From: Cyanobium sp. PCC 7001
GTDB taxonomy: Bacteria > Cyanobacteriota > Cyanobacteriia > PCC-6307 > Cyanobiaceae
Reading direction: 5' to 3'
DNA: 64,000 bases
NCBI RefSeq assembly: GCF_000155635.1
Contig: NZ_DS990556.1
Coordinates: 124,001 to 188,000 of the forward strand
Within the stretch, counting starts at the first letter, position 1, and every line of letters begins with the position of its first letter. The notes under the pieces are model-generated. The model saw only the letters and a list, made by a program, of their open reading frames with translations. It did not search any database and was not told the origin of the DNA. This document shows, one piece after another, positions 63,456-64,000 of this stretch. A program made the position numbers and the translations under genes.

Positions 63456-64000
63456 TCAGGATTCGGTGGAAAGGATGCCGGAACCCCGGCCGGGTTCGGG
63501 CCGATCCGCCTGGACAGGGCCCCGCCAACGCCGCAGTTCGCCCAGCTCGAACCCCAGCACATCAAAGACGCGGATCACGAGGAAATCCACCATGTCGTCG
63601 ATGTCGCGGGGCTGGTGGTACCAGGCCGGCACCGGGGGCGCGATGCGGGCTCCGGCCTCGGCGAGGGCGGTGAGGTTGCGGAGGTGCACCAGGCTCCAGG
63701 GCGTTTCGCGGGGACAGATCACCAGGGGGCGCCCCTCCTTGAGATGCACGTCGGCGGCCCGCTCCACCAGATCGAGGGCCACCCCGGAGGCGATCCGCCC
63801 CACCGTTCCCATCGAGGCCGGCAGGATCACCATCCCCCGGGTGCGGAAGCTGCCGCTGGCGATGCCGGCGGCCTGGTCGTTCCAGCGATGGCAGCGCAGC
63901 TGGCCGGTGGCGCAGCCGGTCTCCTGGCGCCAGAACCGCTCCTGCGCCTCCGGCTCGCTGGGCACCCGCAGCCCGAGTTCCGCCTGCCAGACCCCGATCG
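63456..64000 (-). CDS. ubiX: Flavin prenyltransferase UbiX, C-terminal part
   Basis: The frame is open to the window edge, so the N-terminal ~30 residues are missing. Visible: [60 protein letters not shown] and [20 protein letters not shown], the UbiX/Pad1 signature. It makes prenylated FMN for UbiD decarboxylases. Stop is 3 bases before the start of a small membrane-protein gene. Confidence 0.92.
   Translation of the reverse strand, partial: IGVWQAELGLRVPSEPEAQERFWRQETGCATGQLRCHRWNDQAAGIASGSFRTRGMVILPASMGTVGRIASGVALDLVERAADVHLKEGRPLVICPRETPWSLVHLRNLTALAEAGARIAPPVPAWYHQPRDIDDMVDFLVIRVFDVLGFELGELRRWRGPVQADRPEPGRGSGILSTES

Overview
This window comes from a high-GC unicellular cyanobacterium, most likely a Cyanobium or Synechococcus-type picocyanobacterium. 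The supporting genes are phycocyanin beta (cpcB), a high-light-inducible protein, the Mg-protoporphyrin ester cyclase acsF, the CO2-uptake NDH-1 genes, BicA, IspG, and many small conserved proteins of the picocyanobacterial kind. Genes are tightly packed on both strands, with frequent ATGA/TGATG overlaps and strong GC-rich terminators. I saw no tRNA, rRNA, CRISPR array, prophage or intact insertion sequence.

Layout. 1-4.2 kb: end of an ndhF-ndhD-CO2-hydration protein-fasciclin (cupS-like) operon for CO2 uptake. 4.2-14.4 kb: small conserved genes, a SepF-like protein, an Hli protein, an SOS-box-controlled UmuD-like protein that lacks both catalytic residues, a PilZ protein, an HxlR/FMN-reductase/pirin redox cluster, a DUF2808 protein and a GST. 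14.5-18.1 kb: a cpcB without cpcA, an array of short repeats resembling a transposon end, a PII paralogue with an altered T-loop, a DUF4278 (PirA-like) gene behind a candidate glutamine riboswitch, and an ammonium transporter broken by a one-base frameshift. 18.3-26.7 kb: glutathione reductase, ferritin, a frameshifted glutamine amidotransferase, a Tat-exported phosphoesterase, a regulator/kinase/periplasmic-protein operon and cysK.

26.8-31 kb: bicA and a second SulP transporter flanking a Coq4 homologue. 31-37 kb: CPP1-like protein, Hsp33, an ABC ATPase, DUF3531, RsmE, DUF92 and an alternative sigma factor. 37-43.7 kb: a GDSL hydrolase, tRNA 2-selenouridine synthase, and an aspC-phnD-phnC-permease operon whose permease is a two-domain fusion. 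43.9-53.4 kb: [4Fe-4S] uracil-DNA glycosylase, ispG, a C-terminal processing protease, mfd and a zinc-ribbon/HExxH membrane protein. 53.5-64 kb: TerC, a DEAD-box helicase, a tldD-tldE-fmt operon, acsF, DUF2996 and the end of ubiX.

The 15-18 kb block is the most interesting. PII, a putative PII-binding protein, a glutamine-sensing RNA and Amt lie together, next to a phycobiliprotein gene that has lost its partner and to what looks like a mobile-element scar. Everything was read by eye from sequence and translations; no alignment, fold or database search was run.
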